NCBI GenBank assembly: GCA_033816765.1
Contig: CM066291.1
Coordinates: forward strand, 4,588,001 to 4,652,000
DNA length: 64,000 nucleotides
From: Nothopassalora personata
Taxonomy: Eukaryota; Ascomycota; Dothideomycetes; Mycosphaerellales; Mycosphaerellaceae
Direction of reading: 5' to 3'
Below the pieces are notes generated by a model. The model had not been told where the DNA came from. It searched no databases and saw only the letters and a program-made list of their open reading frames with translations. The translations under genes were made by a program, and so were the position numbers. This document shows, in pieces, positions 40,727 to 51,860 of the stretch (its first letter is position 1; each line of letters starts with the position of its first letter).

Positions 40727-43700
40727 CTACGAGAAGTCGAAGTCAATGTCGCTCATCTGTATTTCACCGCCCATGTCCAGGCCAGCAAAGATGTCTTCCT
40801 CCTGATTCTGCAAGTCCATCTGTTGATTGTTGTTGTTTGTGCTCGACTGACCAATGCCGAAGTCCGAATCTTCAAGGCTGTCAACGTTGCCCATCATATT
40901 TGCTGAAGCCTGTCCGCTCTGCATATTACCTCCAAGGTCATTGTTCGGAGCTGTCATGTTGGCGATCTCCTGATCAGTCGGGTTGGTGGAGATGTCGATA
41001 TTGGACATGATTTGATCCTGATCGATGTTTCCACTGTTCGTGACAGTATTGTCGGCAGCTATATCAAGGCCAAGTTCTTGCATAATTTGATCTGCTGCGT
41101 TCTGATCTTGAATTGGTATAGCCTGAGTCATGCTGGGCGCTTGATTTACTCGAAGCTGTTGGCTCACTCGTCGATTCAACATGACAAGAATCTCGGCATG
41201 CTGGCGTTTCCGATCCAAAAGTACCTGTGGCCTGTCCGAGATCAGACGGATGCTCTGCCGCAGATTCGCAGTCAGACCTGTGGTATGCGTTTCATGCTGG
41301 GCCCGCATCGGGAAAGGAACAGGTGCGCAGGCAAGGGACACGCACACGTCAAGCGCGATTGAGATATTCACACTCTTTTCGACCTCCTCAACCATTGCAT
41401 CTAGCAAAGCATGCCCTTCCAGAACTTGGCAAGCAACGGCGAACTCCTTGAACGTGTATCGCGGGGGCGGGTTGGGAGGACTTGATGAGGTAGCGGCCCA
41501 AGTGGTCAAATCTCGAATGCCGCGCTGAACGTGACTGGCGAGACCATCCTCTGTCTGCAGCCATTCATCTAGTTCACCTTTTCGGCAACTCAACGTCCTT
41601 TGTTGATTGAGGTATGGTTCGATTATTTTGATTAGCTCGGTAGCTTTCTTCTTGTCTTTCTGGGACTTCAGTAACTCCTGCAGCGACACATAGAGCGGTG
41701 TCGCAACCATTGCCAGGATCGTTCTGTGCATCGCTTGTGTCTCGTGCGAAGAGCTCGATGGTTTGAGAAGTTTGTCTAGTATTTCCAGCAGTATTTCTGC
41801 GTCGTTGTGGTCTTCCCATGAGTGTCCAGCCAGCCATCCCAAGCCCATGACAAGAGAAGGCAGCAGAAATGGCTCAAGCAGCAATTCAAGTCCGCCTTTG
41901 AGGGTTTGCATCTTGAGTGCACAAGATCGACATGCTAGGACACTTTGCTCAAAGATTGTGGGTACCAAATGGTAGAAATCTTGTGGCGGGCATTGCCGCA
42001 TCACCTCATCTCCTATGCCGCTGGTCTCGCCATGCTCATCCACTGCATATAGGCCCTCGGCAATCCATTTCGTCATTTGCGTGCTTTGTTGCGTGGTCAA
42101 TTCGGACGCCGGTAGTGACATGGACATATTGTCAAGTAGTCGAGAGATGAATGTGTCTTCGATCGGTCCTATGTCAGACCAGTGAAGCTCGTAGCGGCGA
42201 ACCACGGCAAGCGTAAGGAGCAGTATGGATGCAAATTCCTCGTATTGAGGCGTAAACTCAGATTGGTCTTGGTCATGGGTCCAGCCGTTGAGAATATTGC
42301 AGAGTGGGAATAAAAGCATGCTGGGCTGAGCATATTGCATGATGATGTCCATCCGTGGGATCTTCTTGACCAGAGCATTGCAGACGGTCTTCAGCGACAT
42401 GGTGTCTTTGTTGATGCATAGATTCTGCACAGTCTCAACGATGCAGCCCGAGATTGCCCCAGCGTTTCCTTGTAGGCCGTCGAGATCTTCCACAAGGCTT
42501 TCGAGCCGACTCACGTTGTTTGCACATTGTGAGATCAACGAGTCTTTGTTCAGCTTCTGCACTCTTGGTAAAGCGACGCTCGACTGTAGTATTGCAGCAA
42601 CAGCGCCTTCGCTTATCAGGCCGTGCAGATGGCATGCTTGAAGGAATTCTAGTCGGGCAGACGTCAATTGCTCTCGTGCCTCAGTGGCTCCGTTGGTGAT
42701 TGGTGGTAAAGGGTCCATAGATATCATGCCGCCAGGCATAAGAGCCATCTGGATGCAGGATTCTGCTGATATGCCTGATAGAGTAGAGATGAGGGTGGGA
42801 ACCTTGTTGATCAGGAACGATCTGATGACTTTGATATTCTGTCGCGGTTCTTTCCGAAGCATTGCATTCGTCAAGACATCAAAGGTAGCGACCAGTAGAT
42901 CAGATACGAGTGACTGATTATCGCCAGAATATCGATTGAATAGATGGCTTTGTATCGTTGCATCATCCGTAAGTGGTCGTGCCACGAGGGCGGCGTTTAG
43001 CCAGACGAAGAGACCAGCTCGCGAGTGTACTGCAGGTACTTCGCCAACCGAACTCAAGATTGCTTCCTTGGAGAAGATTGGCCTTCCCTTATCGTCCAGT
43101 GCGATGTACGGTGACAGCCCGGTGATCTGTTGCAGCTTGCCGGCGTACTGCGAGTTGATGTTTTGGAGTACTTGCATATCGTAGCTTTCCATTTCAGTCA
43201 CGATATTTGCTCTGCTTGCTTTCCACCACTTCTGTTGCGTGACTGCGCGGATGGACTGGTTACCGAGAATGGAAAGTGCAAGAGCTCCCAGGGCTTCGCA
43301 CATGCCGAAGGCCTGCACATCATTGGCATGTTCTGCGTCACCTGCGATCTGCTTTTCCAGTTCGTGACGACTGACTGCTTTGAGCCAGCGGACAACGCTG
43401 TGAACCAAGCGGTATAGTTCAAGGGCAGGTTTTGGGAGGTCTGTCGTTGAGTGTAGCTGTGTAAGCAAGATGAAGATTCTTTCTTCGCAAGATGGAAGAC
43501 CGGGGAGTCGCTTCAGATCTGTCTGGTGGCTTGTCTCGGGTCCGTATCTGGAGTTCCGTAGCAGGGCCAGTAGCAGATCGCTCGTCGAAATGTATCTCTC
43601 CTTGAGCAAAAGCTTGGCGTAGCTGAAGAGCAGCGGATCATCGTGGCCACTCTTTGCAGCACGGAAGCTGATCAATGTCTCCGCAATATATTCGGGCTTG

Positions 43701-43828
43701 TTAGGATCGCGAGCATAGAGCGCTTTCAATGGAGCTCTTAGTCGATCTGCACGAAGCCGCCGAAGGAAGGAGTTCTTGAATGCTTTGTGCCAGGCGTCCC
43801 GCGCCGGTGGTGCATCTATCGCCGGCAT
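40727..43828 (-). CDS. med5: Mediator complex subunit 5 (Med5/Nut1-like)
   Basis: A 1033-residue intronless frame starting MPAIDAPPARDAWHKAFKNS, where the WHKAFKNSFLRRLRADRL start matches fungal Med5. It is mostly helical, with segments such as YISTSDLLLALLRNSRYGPE, FLQACHLHGLISEGAVAAIL and LLLTLAVVRRYELHWSDIGP, and ends in a glutamine/asparagine-rich acidic tail (NNNNQQMDLQNQEEDIFAGL). Med5 sits in the Mediator tail, linking activators with RNA polymerase II in the nucleus. Length agrees with filamentous-fungal Med5 (about 950-1050). The assignment rests on overall pattern; no catalytic motif exists to confirm it. Confidence 0.75.
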   Translation of the reverse strand: MPAIDAPPARDAWHKAFKNSFLRRLRADRLRAPLKALYARDPNKPEYIAETLISFRAAKSGHDDPLLFSYAKLLLKERYISTSDLLLALLRNSRYGPETSHQTDLKRLPGLPSCEERIFILLTQLHSTTDLPKPALELYRLVHSVVRWLKAVSRHELEKQIAGDAEHANDVQAFGMCEALGALALSILGNQSIRAVTQQKWWKASRANIVTEMESYDMQVLQNINSQYAGKLQQITGLSPYIALDDKGRPIFSKEAILSSVGEVPAVHSRAGLFVWLNAALVARPLTDDATIQSHLFNRYSGDNQSLVSDLLVATFDVLTNAMLRKEPRQNIKVIRSFLINKVPTLISTLSGISAESCIQMALMPGGMISMDPLPPITNGATEAREQLTSARLEFLQACHLHGLISEGAVAAILQSSVALPRVQKLNKDSLISQCANNVSRLESLVEDLDGLQGNAGAISGCIVETVQNLCINKDTMSLKTVCNALVKKIPRMDIIMQYAQPSMLLFPLCNILNGWTHDQDQSEFTPQYEEFASILLLTLAVVRRYELHWSDIGPIEDTFISRLLDNMSMSLPASELTTQQSTQMTKWIAEGLYAVDEHGETSGIGDEVMRQCPPQDFYHLVPTIFEQSVLACRSCALKMQTLKGGLELLLEPFLLPSLVMGLGWLAGHSWEDHNDAEILLEILDKLLKPSSSSHETQAMHRTILAMVATPLYVSLQELLKSQKDKKKATELIKIIEPYLNQQRTLSCRKGELDEWLQTEDGLASHVQRGIRDLTTWAATSSSPPNPPPRYTFKEFAVACQVLEGHALLDAMVEEVEKSVNISIALDVCVSLACAPVPFPMRAQHETHTTGLTANLRQSIRLISDRPQVLLDRKRQHAEILVMLNRRVSQQLRVNQAPSMTQAIPIQDQNAADQIMQELGLDIAADNTVTNSGNIDQDQIMSNIDISTNPTDQEIANMTAPNNDLGGNMQSGQASANMMGNVDSLEDSDFGIGQSSTNNNNQQMDLQNQEEDIFAGLDMGGEIQMSDIDFDFS

Positions 43829-44329
43829 TGTCGCGTTCTATCGTGTTTGGTGAATATGTTGTAGAACGAGAATCTGCGACCCGAATGTCTGCTTGCTCAT
43901 GTCACGCGTGACGAGCATCGCTTCCTGTATTGTTGACGATTGCTATTGTCGAGGGAAAGCGAGAGGTGGGTGCATGCTCCACACTTTGGCCGGGTCAGGA
44001 TCTTCCGCCATCGACGTCGCTTGGCTTTCACGGCTCGGTACCCAAGCTAAAATTCATGCTGTTGGAACGCCAGAACATGCAGTATCTTGCTTGCTTGATC
44101 AGCCTATATAGTAGCCGTCATTTTGAGATGTAATGAGATGTTTACGACATGCGAGTATCGCAATGCCGCGCCTCAATCACATTTCCCGTGGGGAGATCTA
44201 AAGTCAACCTGAAAATGCTCGCAGGATACTTTGCGAGTGTTCGCAGCTGTATATTTACAAGAACGACCCATTGTCCAACCAATTACCATCGAATGCCAAG
44301 CGTCCAGTTTGGTCCAATAAAAACCGTGA
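43829..44329. other. Med5 upstream region
   Basis: 500 bp holding the Med5 promoter and the 5' flank of the tRNA gene. No coding feature. Confidence 0.45.
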
Positions 44330-44476
44330 TCCCCGATGGTCTAGTGGCTATGATTTCGTAAGTGGCTCATGAATCCTACTGATCTCAAATCTCATGTACT
44401 GATATTATATCAGCGCTTGTCAATCAAAGAATTCGCAAGTTCGCGGGAGACCAGGGTTCGATTCCCTGTCGAGGAG
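44330..44476 (+). tRNA. tRNA-Asp(GTC), interrupted twice
   Basis: Acceptor TCCCCGA (44330-44336) faces TCGAGGA (44469-44475), with one C4-A69 mismatch and discriminator G. The T arm CAGGG-TTCGATT-CCCTG is perfect. Box A-like TGGTCTAGTGGCTATGA follows the acceptor. Removing 44358-44413 (56 nt) and 44423-44441 (19 nt) gives the anticodon arm TCCGC-TTGTCAC-GCGGG, five pairs with a T27-G43 wobble, T33, anticodon GTC and A37. That agrees with eukaryotic tRNA-Asp, which normally reads CCCGC-CTGTCAC-GCGGG. The 19 nt insert is at the canonical 37/38 site, and its CAAG can pair with CTTG of the anticodon loop. The 56 nt insert lies between nt 28 and 29 and starts GTAAGT and ends ATATCAG. TTTT at about 44483-44486 may be the Pol III terminator. 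It could be a pseudogene. Confidence 0.75.
44358..44413 (+). other. 56 nt spliceosomal-intron-like insert in tRNA-Asp
   Basis: Begins GTAAGT, ends TATATCAG, and contains TACTGAT twice, matching the fungal CTRAY branch consensus at a normal distance from the AG (second copy). It interrupts the 5' strand of the anticodon stem, a position not processed by the tRNA splicing endonuclease in normal eukaryotic tRNAs. Confidence 0.65.
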
Positions 44477-45355
44477 ATTTATCTTTTGCTCAGTAGCATT
44501 TCTATAGCATTGTAAGAAGGAGCCGGAGCGTCGTTATGGTTCAAGCTGCATTTTTGTCCTAATCGGGTAATGTATGTCGATGAAGACATCCTTTCTTGTG
44601 CAGGTACAGAGACTCAAACACGACGACGACGAGAACAAGCACGCGGCTGACAGTCAAAAGAGCCCAGCCGAGCCAGCTTCGAACGGAATTCACGACAGTG
44701 TACCGCCGAAAACCACTTTCTGTACTCGATACTTAGATCAATCGACTCGTCGTACATTGCTCTACTAGACTGCCCAGTTTCCTCGTGCAAAAAGGACACC
44801 TTTCGATATGTATAGCGCAAAGTGCGATTCGGGTGGGCCCCTTTGACTGTCAGCCGCGTGACAAGCTCGCTATTGAGGTGCGGAAGTGTTGGATGGTATG
44901 TGTGCTCGTTATGTGGCAGGAATAGTAAATCCTGATTTTTGCCCATGCAATCGAGTTAGTGTCAACGACATGACCATCCTGCTACACCAGTATCAGATAA
45001 AGTCATGAACGATGATCAGATCGAACAGGAAGATGTGTAAGAACATGCTTGTCGTTTCATACTGGCGCAGAATCGATTCTTTTCCTGCTGAAGCCAATGT
45101 ACGTTGAGATGTCAACGCAGGCCGACCTCCTTCTTGGCATCGCCACTGGAAAAGCATGACCGGAGACAAACCTTAGTGATTGCATGGTGCAGTAGAATCG
45201 TACAATACATGGATCGATGACGAAGACTAGTCAACATGACACTACCCAACAACGGCTACCAGATTCCATTCTGGACATTGAAGCAGTAATAGCATTACGG
45301 CCCGGCGATACATTCGAGAGCATAAACGGACTATAGCGGGATACCATCACACTGC
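44477..45355. other. Intergenic after the tRNA
   Basis: About 880 bp, no gene recognised. Contains the tRNA 3' flank and the downstream side of the aldo-keto reductase gene. Confidence 0.45.
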
Positions 45356-46343
45356 CTAGTCCGCATCTACGGGATCCCAATCTACAACACACCACGTCAG
45401 CAAAAGCCACCGTCAATGGTAACCTTCCCCATAACTCACCAGTAACAAGATACTCATCCAACGCATCCATCCTCTTCATATCGCCCTCTTCGATGCTGAA
45501 TCCGCCAATGTTCGCATTCTCCACAATCCTCTCTTTCCTGACACTCTTCGGCAGTGGCACGAACCCATGCTGCAACGACCATCTCACTAGCAACTGTCCA
45601 GAAGTACATCCATACTTCTTGCTAAGCTCCACAATTGTGGGGTGCTTCATTCTCAGAGCTCTTGCGAGGGGTGCGTATGCTTCGACGACGATGTCATTCT
45701 TTTGGCAGTGCGAAGTGATGTTCGTGCGTGTGTTGAAGGGGTGGACTTCGATCTGGTTTACGGCGGGTTTGATTCGAGGGGAGGAGGAGAGGAGTTCGTC
45801 GATCTGGCGACGATGCCATCAATAACGAATGGCCTGGGGTTCATAGGTGACCACACTTACATGCTTTACGCCGAAATTGCTCACGCCTCCGATCTTGACT
45901 TCTCCGTCTTTGATTGCATCTTCCACTGCTCTCCAGCTCCCGAGACGGGCTGTCTTACCGCCGTACGGACTATGCAGTAGAAACAGATCAATGTATCCGA
46001 GACCGCACTCTTTCACACTCTTAGAGATGCTCTTCCTAGCTCGATCATAATCGCTGTTGCTCGCCAGCTTCGAAGTGTAATGGATGTCTACTCTTTTCAG
46101 ATCCGGGTGGGACTTCAAGTAATCTGAGATAGCTGTTCCAACATCCCTCTCGTTGTGGTACATCTGCGCGCTGTCAAAGGCACGATACCCAGCTTCCAAT
46201 GCATACTGTACTGCCTGGTTCGCCTCACGACCATTCATGAGGTATACCCCCAGGTGGATCTGGGGCATTGACAAGCCATTGTTGAGCTTGACGCGGGTCG
46301 CGAGGGAGAAGGGCTGATCTGCCATCTTGCGGAGGGTTGACAT
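45356..46343 (-). CDS. Aldo-keto reductase
   Basis: Exons 46343-45861, 45803-45440 and 45381-45356 on the minus strand; 290 residues. Intron 1 (57 nt) has GTAAGT...GCCAG and intron 2 (58 nt) has GTGAGT...TGTAG. Both joins restore family sequence ([21 protein letters not shown] and [11 protein letters not shown]). The catalytic tetrad is readable: D in AFDSAQMY, Y in the same segment (MYHNE), K in HYTSKL, and H in [11 protein letters not shown]. It would reduce carbonyls with NADPH in the cytosol. The C-terminus has the usual [15 protein letters not shown] cofactor segment. The second methionine (46325) is an equally good start. Substrate not predictable. Confidence 0.9.
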
Positions 46344-47005
46344 GTGGGATGAGATGAACACTACCGGACGGACGAGGGAGAAAGAGATGCCTGCTGTACC
46401 TGCTCATCAACACGCAAGCAGCAGAGGCTCATGACGTCGATTCGACATCAGGTAACGCTTCCAGTGCTCCTCGCTGTCGCACACGGCGCAGTCTGCGCAC
46501 CCTCAGGGCTGCAAATCTCGGAGCAGAGCGCGAGTTGAGATATGGAAGCGACAGGCGGCGTTCACGTACAGTACACCACGACTCAACGACATGACAAGAT
46601 GGCATGATCCAGCCGCGGCCAAAAGCTCATCCCTGCACTGCATCTCGACGCCACTCTCACTCACACCTCCGTCACAACTCTTCCGGTAGCACTATCAGCC
46701 ATTCTGGCGAATGCATACCACTCGATCCAGCGGCCAGAACCAAGCCTCCTCGTTCTAGAATGACTTCGCTGCACTACAGACACGCTCGCAAGGGAAAAGA
46801 ACCGAACTATTACCAGCACCATGGTGGAGGTAGGCGCTCTGCTTTCTGGCTGACGACCACATTCTTCTTATACCTCACACGATCCTGCCTGCCGCACCAC
46901 TGCTCATGTCCCGCAGCTTGGCCCTCTTCGATGACTACACTACTGAACTAGCACAACGCCCATCCTGCACCATAGAACTATCTGCTAAGCACGACATCTC
47001 ACACC
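46344..47005. other. Divergent intergenic region
   Basis: 660 bp between the aldo-keto reductase and the next plus-strand gene. It contains both promoters and no recognised gene. Confidence 0.45.
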
Positions 47006-48020
47006 ATGGGTAGCATGCCCTACAACCACTTCAACCATACCTCCTACCTCCCCGACGGCCTGTACCCACGTGGTAATGGCACATCTCGCGAACGACAGGA
47101 AAGCTCACGAAGGTTCGTAGACAGTGCCATGGATGGTGAGCCTGCCCCGCCATCCATGGATAGCTCCAACTTCGACATCCTCGAATGGCACCCAGCCTAC
47201 CAATCCTGCCAGGTATGTGTTGAAGCGTATGAGGCGGCCTAGACAGCAGCGCAGCATTCGAGACATGCATTGCACGACGGACCTCGCTCCACCTCTACCG
47301 CACTTTCTGAGACACGGACACGTGCTTGCCGAGTATGGCTAACGACCTTCTGCTTGGCAGCGCTTCTTCATCGACCACGCCCAATTCGAGCCAGCAACAC
47401 AAGCAGTCTGCGCCCTCATCAACATCCGCCTACCCTTCCAATGGCTAGACACCCCCGTCACATCCTCCGGAACACCTCCCTCCACATCACGCGGCCCTCA
47501 AACATCCTCAAATTTCGACTTCAACGCCTTCGCCCGCCAACAACGTGAAGGTGGCAGCGGTCGCAGCCCTTACGGCCAGCCACCCTCCAACTCACCCATC
47601 ACCTTCGTCTCGCTCGTCCCCTACATCCGCCGCCTCGTCGTAACCGGCTTCGACAAGCCCGCCATCCTCCACGGCTTCTTCGGCGATGAGTACGTCAAAG
47701 GCATCATGCCGCATATCGAGTGCGAGCGACGGAACTACCTCTTTGCGGCGAAACATGGCGGGTGGAGGAGCTGTAAGAAGCAGTATGACAATGGGAGTGG
47801 AGGCGGCGGGGATGAGACTGTGCCGTTTATGAAACCGCTGGATGAGGCGACGGCGGGAGAGTTGACGGCGGCGGAGAAGGCGTGGAGTCGGTGGTTGGCG
47901 ATGGAGGATTGGATGGTTGGACCGAGGGCGCCGGGGGATGAGGAGGTGCTGAGGGTGCATAGTCATCGGCCTGGGTATCCGCATGGGAGGGATGGCGGTG
48001 GTATGCCAGGTGGCATTTGA
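47006..48020 (+). CDS. Conserved ascomycete protein (family sometimes labelled Ilp apoptosis inhibitor)
   Basis: Exons 47006-47212 and 47361-48020; 288 residues. The 148 nt intron has GTATGT, GGCTAACG and TTGGCAG, and the in-phase join reads AYQSCQ-RFFIDHAQFEPATQA. Conserved blocks include FVSLVPYIRRLVVTGFDKPA, LHGFFGDEYVKGI, ERRNYLFAAKHGGW and AWSRWLAMEDWMVGPRAP. These resemble a fungus-specific family widespread in Pezizomycotina that is often given the Ilp label in databases. No enzymatic motif is visible, and the apoptosis link is, to my knowledge, only a database label. A glycine-rich end (DGGGMPGGI) closes the protein. Confidence 0.7.
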
Positions 48021-48767
48021 GGTGGGTGAGGAGTAATGAGGGAGGGATCGGGATAGTTCAAACCAGATTCGCTCACCGTCCTTATCACGGCAGTAGAAGG
48101 GGCTTCTGTGCAGGCAGAGCGCGCGACGCAGTTGGCGCACTACATACAACACGCGCTGTTATCAACGAAGCGTCGCTGTGGTGCCTGGCTATCTAGAGAG
48201 TGAACGGAGCTGCGAACATGGAGCTTGACGTGAATTGGCGCCGCATGCTTCTGGTGCAGTCACTTATGTTGAGGATAAAGGCCACGATCGTGGGCGGATG
48301 AGAGAATGAGTTGATCGAGAAGCCATCAAGCCGTCAACCCCTATCGGCGAGCAATTGGATCATTTGGGATCGGCTGAGACATGAGGTTACCGGGATTGAT
48401 CAGTGGGCGGTCATTATGGCGATGAAGCCGACGACGACGATCTTTCTACTGTTACGAGCAGCGTGGAGCAGAAGCACCTGGCGAAAGCCGCCGCGAATCT
48501 ATTTGGAAGCCTTCAGGTGCGCCACCTCGAATGGCAACAGGCGTGGGCATTCACCTTAAAGATCGCTACAATCAGCTGGACCACTTCAGCAAATGAGCAA
48601 GTCTCGTCGCAAACCAATCTTCACTTACGTCATTTATCACAGCATCACATGCTCGGTGATACAACCTCTGAGATCGCTGAGGTCCTTGCTTCTTACCATC
48701 ACAACATCGACACAACCATTGGCACAGGCTGACGACCATCACACACCACGCGTTCGCAATCACAACC
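48021..48767. other. Intergenic, no gene seen
   Basis: 750 bp between the conserved gene and the F-box pseudogene. Nothing recognised. Confidence 0.4.
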
Positions 48768-49469
48768 ATGGATTTCTCCAAGTTCTCAGCCAGCAGCAAG
48801 CGCGCTGATGGTAAGTCGTAATTGGCATTGTATGAACTGCTCTAACGACGAAATAGCAAAAGCTGCGCCATAGAAAGCCAATTGTGCAGCCGTCAAAGTC
48901 TTCGCTTTTCTGAGTTGTTCGAAATGGTCCTTGAGCAACTTCTGATGAAGGACCTCCTCCTTGCTCAACGGACGTCCAAGCAGTTCCGCGCCATGATCCG
49001 GACTTCGAGACGCTTGCAGCAGAAGCTCTATCTGATGTCTTCTGCCCGTACACCTGACCATGCTGTTGCGTGCCACAACCAGCTCGTCATGCCGTACCTA
49101 TGCCTCAATACACGCTTCCGCACTGCTCGGTGCTATGTTGACGGCTACTGCTTCGACACGATTGCCTGTCGACTGGACAAGATCCTCAATCTGCCGCCAG
49201 CCACGTCGTGTGCTCGGACTTTATTACGTGTCAGCATGCGCCCGGTGGAAAAGCTTATGGCCGTGACTTGCACGATGGCCAACTTCAGTGTTGACCCCTT
49301 CAAGCTGCCTGTCTGCGACAGGGATCTGTCTTGGCGACAGATGCGGGTACATCAACCGTCCACGCAGCCAATCATCATTACGCGGCCATCGTGGGCACAT
49401 GACAACATGGAATCGGGTGGGGAGCAGAGGTTTCCAGTTGGAACCCGGTTGGACGAAGTCGTGGATTGA
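48768..49469 (+). pseudogene. F-box protein pseudogene (nonsense plus frameshift)
   Basis: Exon 1 (48768-48810) reads MDFSKFSASSKRAD and ends at a perfect donor. The intron (48811-48856, 46 nt) has GTAAGT, CTAAC and AATAG. Exon 2 should read AKAAP-x-KANCAAVKVFA-SELFEM, but has TAG at 48871-48873 and one extra T in GCTTTTCTGAG near 48906. After this the frame is open: an F-box (LFEMVLEQLLMKDLLLAQRT, then SKQFRAMIRTSRRLQQKL) and the family end DLSWRQMRVHQPSTQ. Both lesions fall between otherwise intact parts, so decay looks recent. F-box proteins select substrates for SCF ubiquitin ligases. Confidence 0.75.
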
Positions 49470-49889
49470 GCGGAGGCTCAGTACAAGGTCTGGTGCATGG
49501 AGAAGCATGCAGAGTGAAGTATAGGAATTGAATTCAGGGAGTTCGACTACACAGCGAATGCACGTATTTGCTCTGCATCGAGTATGCGCCTGAGACGGAC
49601 AAGAGGCGCGATACTTCACTGGTAGGGCCAGCGCGCGTGAGGCGGCGCAAGCTTTACCGTCATAAACTGCAACCGGGCTTGGCACCTTCACATGCCACTA
49701 TTTGATCTACTCAAACTATCCATTCGTTCTGACCGTTCTCCTTCAATTCCGCACATTTACCTACGGTCTTACTCACGATCTCAAGATCTTGCTGAAGAAC
49801 TCTCAAGCGGCCATTGATCTGTCGAAGCACAAACAGCAGAGAGATCACCAGTACTCGTATCAACAAGACCACGCGTTTCTCCCTGGCAG

Positions 49890-50713
49890 CGCCACGTCTG
49901 CATCCCACGTGACAAGCTTGCCACAAAGGTATTCGCAATTCCAGATCTCTTAGGGATGGTATTGGTCTGCCTCCCAACAAGCGACATTTTCCGCACGAAG
50001 GCCGTCAATCGCACCTGCCGCGACACTATCCCCGGCTCAAAGCAGCTGCAGCGCCTGCTGTTCCTTGAGCCCGCAACGAGTTCCTCAAGCCACGATGTAG
50101 ACGCCAGCGGTCTCAAGTCCTACTTCTTGAGAAAGGCCATGGTCTTCCTGCTTTCCATCTGCGAGAGCTCCATCCCCATTCCGTCTCTGTCTCGAGACCC
50201 GGGACTAAGCAGCTAGGCCTCATTTATGGCTTGGATATAGCAGTGTCAGTCAATAGTAGCACAATCTACATGGTTTGCTCTTTTCAAGTCAATATCTTGT
50301 GCCGAACTCTCCTCAACGGGTACTCCTCGCCTCCAAAGGATGCGACGTGGCGTTCAATGCTAGTTGGTCAACCGCCCACCCTTCTTATCCACCTCAAACT
50401 TCGTGACCAAAGGCAAGAAGTGACCTTCTCGCCAAGCGCAACATTTGGCACAGTCATAGGATGGTTTGAGACCCAGTACCTCATGATCCAGCAACATTCT
50501 TTGTCGAACTCATTGGTATCCCACCCCTACGCTCATACCTTAAATAAGAGTAAGGTCAAAGAGCTTCTGGCCATCGTCGAGCATAAGAAGGGGTCTCCCG
50601 CAAGGAACAGCATGTCAGATTCTTCGGGGGATTGGGAGCACAATGTATCTGGCAGGCAAGGCGGATCCATTGAGGTGACTCTGGATTGGAGTGGGGTGGA
50701 GGAGGAACGGTAG
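49890..50713 (+). pseudogene. Second F-box gene, probably broken
   Basis: The frame around 49920-50216 gives KVFAIPDLLGMVLVCLPTSD, then FRTKAVNRTCRDTIPGSKQL: a clear F-box, stopping at TAG (50214-50216). In another frame 50231-50713 carries the C-terminal family motif ATWRSMLVGQPPTLLIHLKL and a tail ending in acidic residues. I found no splice pair joining them and no ATG-led start upstream of KVFAIPD. It is 450 bp downstream of the first F-box pseudogene in the same orientation, so a tandem duplication is likely. Confidence 0.55.
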
Positions 50714-51860
50714 CCACTGCTACAGGGTCAAGAGAGGTCAGGAATACGGTCTGGCGGCATGGACTACTGCATGAGGCGAGAGGCAGTGACAAATTCGGTG
50801 CTGCTCTGCATGCCAAGTGGAAGGCTCCATAGTTATGTGTGCTCAAGACAGGTTGGAACCGCCTGTTAGGTCATCAGGCATGGCTCGACGCGCGATAACT
50901 CCGTTTGTTGCTATACTCCCCGCTACGCATCTATGCTCTTGCAGCTTCAAGCAAAGGCCTCTGCTTTGGTACAAAGCGAACCGCTCGCTCGCATTCATAT
51001 ATGTCACCAGCCCTCAAAGCATGAGATCATCACGAGGAAGTCAGGCATTTACAGCGATACAGAGTGACAGACTGGACACGAAGCATAGATGAAAGCCTTC
51101 AAGCTACGCAAAGCATGGTGAACACTTCGACAGGAGAGCTACAATGACACCTTGACGGTCACTGAACGGGATCCCCAAGCGATGCGTGTTTTCGAGGAGG
51201 CACATGATATGATCCGTAGCATCGCAATGGATTGAGCAGAAGAGGCGGCAAGCGGCTGGTGTGCAAATATCTGCGTGTTTGCGGTAAAGTCAGCTGTTGT
51301 ACAGTTTCGCGTACAGGCTGAGTAAGATTAGGTGGCATAGCACAGTCGATGGAAAGAGACGATCGACCTAGGACCCTCATAGTTGTCATGCGTACGAGCC
51401 GCATCGTGGAAGCTGTACACGAAGCGATATGATCACGAAGCAATAGAAAGCATAGACAGCACCACAGCGTTCAACACAATCTTGGTATCATTTACCGTGG
51501 AAAGCGCCCCGACCTCGCGCATCCCCGTGGGCCTCTCCTCGTCTGTTGTCGACAGGTCCTCCGTATGTATATAAATTGTACACCAAGAACAAACTCGCCA
51601 GAACGCTTCAAAATGCACAACCTTCCGATCCTTCCAACCCTTCCAAGCCTTCACAATTTCCCAAACGTCAGCTCAACCCCGTCTTGATCCGGACAGATCC
51701 CACAAGGCAGTTCCCATAGAGTCATGCACCTTGTGTTCATTGTCCTTCTCTCAGAAAGTCTGTTGCCTTCGTCATCGTCCAATTCCGTCTCCAACCCACT
51801 ACTATCCTCCATCCATGGCTTCTGTGCGAAGCAGACTCACCAGTCCCTTGGACCTAGTGC
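50714..51860. other. Intergenic, no gene seen
   Basis: About 1.15 kb of unremarkable sequence with only short unsupported frames. Confidence 0.45.

Noticed and set aside
46604..46951. 115-codon frame between the aldo-keto reductase and the conserved gene
   Set aside because: It is rich in S, H and R without domain features, lies in a divergent promoter region and has no splice or family support.
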